Source: Actinomadura_C sp036008685
GTDB taxonomy: Bacteria; Actinomycetota; Actinomycetes; Streptosporangiales; Streptosporangiaceae
Direction of reading: 5' to 3'
Assembly (NCBI GenBank): GCA_036008685.1
Contig: DASYNF010000195.1
Span: forward strand, 9,477-73,476
DNA length: 64,000 nt
Positions 61,779-64,000 of this stretch are shown in pieces. The stretch's first letter is position 1. Each line of letters starts with the position of its first letter. Under the pieces are notes generated by a model. It saw only the letters and a list, made by a program, of their open reading frames with translations, was not told the DNA's origin and did not search any database. Both the position numbers and the translations under genes were made by a program.

Positions 61779-62753
61779 TCAGGAGCGAACGGCGCGATCT
61801 CCTCGTGCCTCGCTCGGGGTCTGCCTGAAATGCCGGCGGAAAACCCGCGCGAAATGGGCCTGGCTGGAGAAGCCCCAGTGATAGGCGACGTCGGCGATGG
61901 TCATGCCACGGGACCCCCGGTCACTCAGCTGGGCCCGGGCCCCGGCCAGCCGCCGCTCGAGGATGTAGCGGGACGGGGTGCTGCCCTCGGGCTCGAAGAT
62001 CCGGCTGAGATGGCGTACGGAGACGTCGAGCACCCGGGCCACGCGCGCAGTGCTCAGCCCCGGGTCGTGCACGTTCCGGTCGATGTACCCCTTGGCCACG
62101 ATCAGGTGGGACAGCCCCGCGAGCGAGGGCGGTCCCTCGCCGACCCGCGCCCACGCGAGGAACCGGATGAGGTCGAGCACGGTGTCCTGGGTCTCGGCAG
62201 CATCCTCGCCGACCAGCCCGAGCAGGACCGAGCGCAGCGCCGAGCCGATCGCGGCCTCGCGCGCCGAGCCGGTGCCCAGCACCATCGGCGTCGGCACGCC
62301 GCCCGGCAGGCACCGCTCGGCGAACAGCTCGCGTGGGACGTCGACGAGCAGCTGGCGCATGGAGGTCGAGAACCCGAACAGGTACGGCCGCGTGGTGTCG
62401 TACAGCACCAGGTCGCCGGCGCCGAGCGTCAGGCAGCCGCCGGAGTGGAAGAAGGCCGCGTCGCCCTCCAGCAGCAAACTGGCGAAGATCGAGTCCTTCG
62501 GGAAGGCACGGCAGGTCCGCGGCGTGCGCTCGATCACGTGCTCGTTGCCCGCGATGTCGGCCAGCCTCAGGTCGGCGGCGCGCAGGTTGGTCTGCCGCGC
62601 CACCAAGCCCTGGTCCGCATACGACGAGCAGGTCAGCCCGACCAGGGCGTGCCGGTTGTACTCCTCCCAGAAGCCGATTCGGTCCGCGGGATCGACGGAC
62701 TCCGTCGAGACCCGCGAGACCACATCAGCGGTGCGCTCCACTATCGTGCTCAC
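61779..62753 (-). CDS. AraC-family transcriptional regulator
   Basis: 324 residues. The N-terminal AraC-binding-like domain (about 1-210, with DLVLYDTTRPYLFGFS, the cupin-type effector region) precedes the two-HTH AraC domain (IDRNVHDPGLSTARVARVLD, SPSRYILERRL-type, IADVAYHWGFSSQAHFARVFRRHF). This architecture is found in regulators of aromatic and alkane catabolism such as NphR/OruR-like proteins. GTG 62753. It is upstream of the dehydrogenase scrap and cupin on the same strand, so it may once have controlled them. Confidence 0.9.
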   Translation of the reverse strand: MSTIVERTADVVSRVSTESVDPADRIGFWEEYNRHALVGLTCSSYADQGLVARQTNLRAADLRLADIAGNEHVIERTPRTCRAFPKDSIFASLLLEGDAAFFHSGGCLTLGAGDLVLYDTTRPYLFGFSTSMRQLLVDVPRELFAERCLPGGVPTPMVLGTGSAREAAIGSALRSVLLGLVGEDAAETQDTVLDLIRFLAWARVGEGPPSLAGLSHLIVAKGYIDRNVHDPGLSTARVARVLDVSVRHLSRIFEPEGSTPSRYILERRLAGARAQLSDRGSRGMTIADVAYHWGFSSQAHFARVFRRHFRQTPSEARGDRAVRS

Positions 62754-62824
62754 CTCGCGGAACCTCTCGTTCGTCCCGGTTCGTCTGCGCGAGATTATCC
62801 GGTCCTTGTGATCGAAGTCACCAC

Positions 62825-63006
62825 TCAGACGGTCAGGTGACCGCCGTCGACCGGCAGCACCGTGCCGCAGAACTCGTGGCCGAGCGTGATCGGAGCGGTG
62901 GCGCCCGACTCCGGATGTGGCGCCCCGACCGGGATCGCGTGCGGCCCGTCGGCGTACTCGTGCAGGTCGCTCCCGCAGATCCCGCGGTACGCCACGGCGA
63001 CGGGTC
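62825..63006 (-). pseudogene. Fused remnants of a zinc alcohol dehydrogenase and an SDR
   Basis: Directly after the cupin stop, one minus-strand frame reads RPVAVAYRGICGSDLHEYAD, then GPHAIPVGAPHPESGATAPI and TLGHEFCGT, which is the N-terminal zinc region of a butanediol/threonine-type alcohol dehydrogenase. At about 62858 it passes straight into VLPVDGGHLTV and stop, the standard C-terminal end of a short-chain dehydrogenase. A deletion has joined the start of one gene with the end of another. Not functional. Confidence 0.75.
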
Positions 63007-63008
63007 TC

Positions 63009-63542
63009 TCAGCGGAAGAGGGAGTTGACGTAGTCGGCGCCGATCCCCACCCTGTCGTAGTGCTCGCGGCACATCGCGATGTAGTCGTGGACGTCGAAGA
63101 CCCCGTCGGGGTCGCCGTTCTCGTCCAGCCAGACGAGCGGGCCCTTGACGATGAAGAACGTCTTCATCGGCTCGTCGCTCTCGTACGCCACGAGCGTGTG
63201 GCCCTCGCCCGGCGCCTCGTAGACGAAGTCCCCGGCCGTCGCCGTCCAGGGTCGTTCGAGGTATCCCCACGTACCGGAGATCGTGTAGGCGAAGACCTCG
63301 TGCGGGTGGTAGTGCCGGTTGACCAGCCCGGCCTCCTTGGCGCGCAGGATGTCGGCCCAGGAGTTGTCCTTGACGTTGATCCACAGTGGCCGGGAGCCGA
63401 CCGTCTCGGTGAAGGGCACGTAGTAACGGTCGTCGTCGGTGGCGACCTTGGACAGGTACACCTCCGGCAGCGCGTCCGGCTTCTGGGAGTTCTCGATCGG
63501 CTTGAGGTTCTTCCAGAACTCCGACGTTGCCTGCTCAGGCAT
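63009..63542 (-). CDS. Cupin dioxygenase, 2,4'-dihydroxyacetophenone dioxygenase family
   Basis: 177 residues starting MPEQATSEFWKNLKPIENSQ. Single cupin: motif 1 is NRHYHPHEVFAYTISGTWGYLE (His, His and Glu ligands) and motif 2 is FVYEAPGEGHTLV. Family members cleave aromatic side chains with non-heme iron. ATG 63542 has GGAGAG upstream. It is followed by dehydrogenase debris and an AraC regulator, the rest of what looks like a former catabolic unit. Confidence 0.85.
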   Translation of the reverse strand: MPEQATSEFWKNLKPIENSQKPDALPEVYLSKVATDDDRYYVPFTETVGSRPLWINVKDNSWADILRAKEAGLVNRHYHPHEVFAYTISGTWGYLERPWTATAGDFVYEAPGEGHTLVAYESDEPMKTFFIVKGPLVWLDENGDPDGVFDVHDYIAMCREHYDRVGIGADYVNSLFR

Positions 63543-63790
63543 GACGCTCTCCAATCAGCCCGTCTCTGTTTCGGACGTGTTGCTGCGAAGTGAACAGAGT
63601 GGGGGCGGGTGGCGTCTTTCCCGTTCCAGACCTCGGCTTTTGCCTATTCCGGACATCCTGCGCGCCCGGCCGGGTCCGGGGGTTCGGCCGTGACCTCACA
63701 CTTCGGCAAGGCCACGCCGTCGGGCGTCAACGATGGCCGTGGATCCGTCCGTGCGAAGAAGCCCGTGGCGAGGTGTGCGCGGAGCTTCGC

Positions 63791-63876
63791 TGGTGGGGCG
63801 GGCGGGATTCGAACCCGCTCAGCGCGTGGCACCCGGTTTACAGCCGAGCCCGACTCTCCCGCGTCGGCGCCGCCCC
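63791..63876 (-). tRNA. tRNA-Tyr (GTA), class II, CCA encoded
   Basis: Minus strand, 83 nt plus encoded CCA (63791-63793). Acceptor GGGGCGG/CCGCCCC, D-stem CCGAC/GTCGG, anticodon stem CTCGG/CCGGG with loop CTGTAAA (anticodon GTA), long variable arm, T-loop TTCGAAT. The tRNA-Gln and -Glu genes elsewhere in the window do not encode CCA. Confidence 0.95.
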
Positions 63877-63903
63877 TCGGCGGACTCGCGTGAGTCCGCG
63901 TCG

Positions 63904-63976
63904 TACCCCCGACAGGATTCGAACCTGCACATCTGGTGCCTCGGACCAGCGTCTCTGCCAGTTGGACTACAGGGGC
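63904..63976 (-). tRNA. Unusual tRNA-like gene, apparent anticodon GAG with C33
   Basis: 73 nt, cloverleaf: acceptor GCCCCTG/CGGGGGT (G-U first pair), anticodon stem CTGGT/ACCAG perfect, loop CCGAGGC, T-stem GCAGG/CCTGT with loop TTCGAAT, no encoded CCA. The anticodon would be GAG (Leu), but the variable region is short, unlike class II tRNA-Leu, and position 33 is C, not U. It may be a deviant or decayed tRNA. Confidence 0.6.
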
Positions 63977-63977
63977 A

Positions 63978-64000
63978 TGGTGCGGCTCCCGGGATTCGAA
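63978..64000 (-). tRNA. 3' end of a further tRNA (cut by window edge)
   Basis: Minus strand: T-loop TTCGAAT, T-stem CCCGG, acceptor strand GAGCCGC, discriminator A and encoded CCA. The anticodon is outside the window. It abuts the previous tRNA with one base between. Confidence 0.85.

Overview
The window is high-GC actinobacterial DNA with strongly GC-biased third codon positions. Mycothiol-dependent formaldehyde detoxification, CofC (coenzyme F420), an NdgR-leuCD-hup block, a DUF5753/DUF397 module and a ligA-GGDEF/EAL-gatCAB block together point to a filamentous actinomycete. Streptosporangiales (Streptosporangium/Nonomuraea-like) is my best guess; this rests on gene content, not on a database search.

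Layout. 0-6.4 kb: the 3' end of an acyl-ACP desaturase, then a tandem family of Ser/Thr protein kinases: one frameshifted copy, one N-terminal scrap and three intact copies with C-terminal membrane domains. 6.7-8.5 kb: etfBA. 8.6-10.5 kb: an MFS exporter and its TetR repressor with a perfect 24-bp operator. 10.6-24.1 kb: a core block of cysteine desulfurase, DUF1206 protein, mnmA, MetE-like protein, ligA, GGDEF-EAL protein and gatCAB. 24.2-28.9 kb: a sugar-dehydrogenase-like lipoprotein, a possible 19-residue peptide, and a second PAS-GGDEF-EAL protein with degenerate motifs. 28.9-40.9 kb: branched-chain amino acid and serine genes (ilvB-ilvN-ilvC, serA, leuB, ilvE, cimA), interrupted by a decayed PadR/ABC transporter locus. 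ilvB and cimA each sit behind what reads as a ribosome-mediated attenuator, with a leader peptide, a competing hairpin and an intrinsic terminator. 41-49.9 kb: a monooxygenase-fold protein, a FAH-family hydrolase, tRNA-Gln and tRNA-Glu, mycothiol formaldehyde dehydrogenase with its MBL partner, a phosphotransferase and a CNNM/CorC pair. 49.9-57.6 kb: ndgR, leuCD, hup, a CSD-like protein, cofC, plsC, gpsA and ddl. 57.7-59.6 kb: a beta-propeller lipoprotein.

59.6-64 kb looks accessory and decaying. It holds short tandem repeats, a DUF397 gene beside a ruined DUF5753 regulator, an HATPase anti-sigma-like protein, a broken GNAT gene, an AraC regulator, a fused scrap of two dehydrogenases and a cupin dioxygenase. 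It ends in closely packed minus-strand tRNA genes: tRNA-Tyr, an odd class I tRNA with apparent anticodon GAG, and a third cut by the window edge.

The leucine/isoleucine/valine genes are scattered over 24 kb but share a logic: attenuation by charged BCAA tRNAs at ilvB and cimA, and an NdgR regulator divergent from leuCD. Many core genes have a TANNNT -10 box 6-9 nt before the start codon and no Shine-Dalgarno sequence, suggesting leaderless transcripts. No CRISPR array, IS element or rRNA gene was seen.
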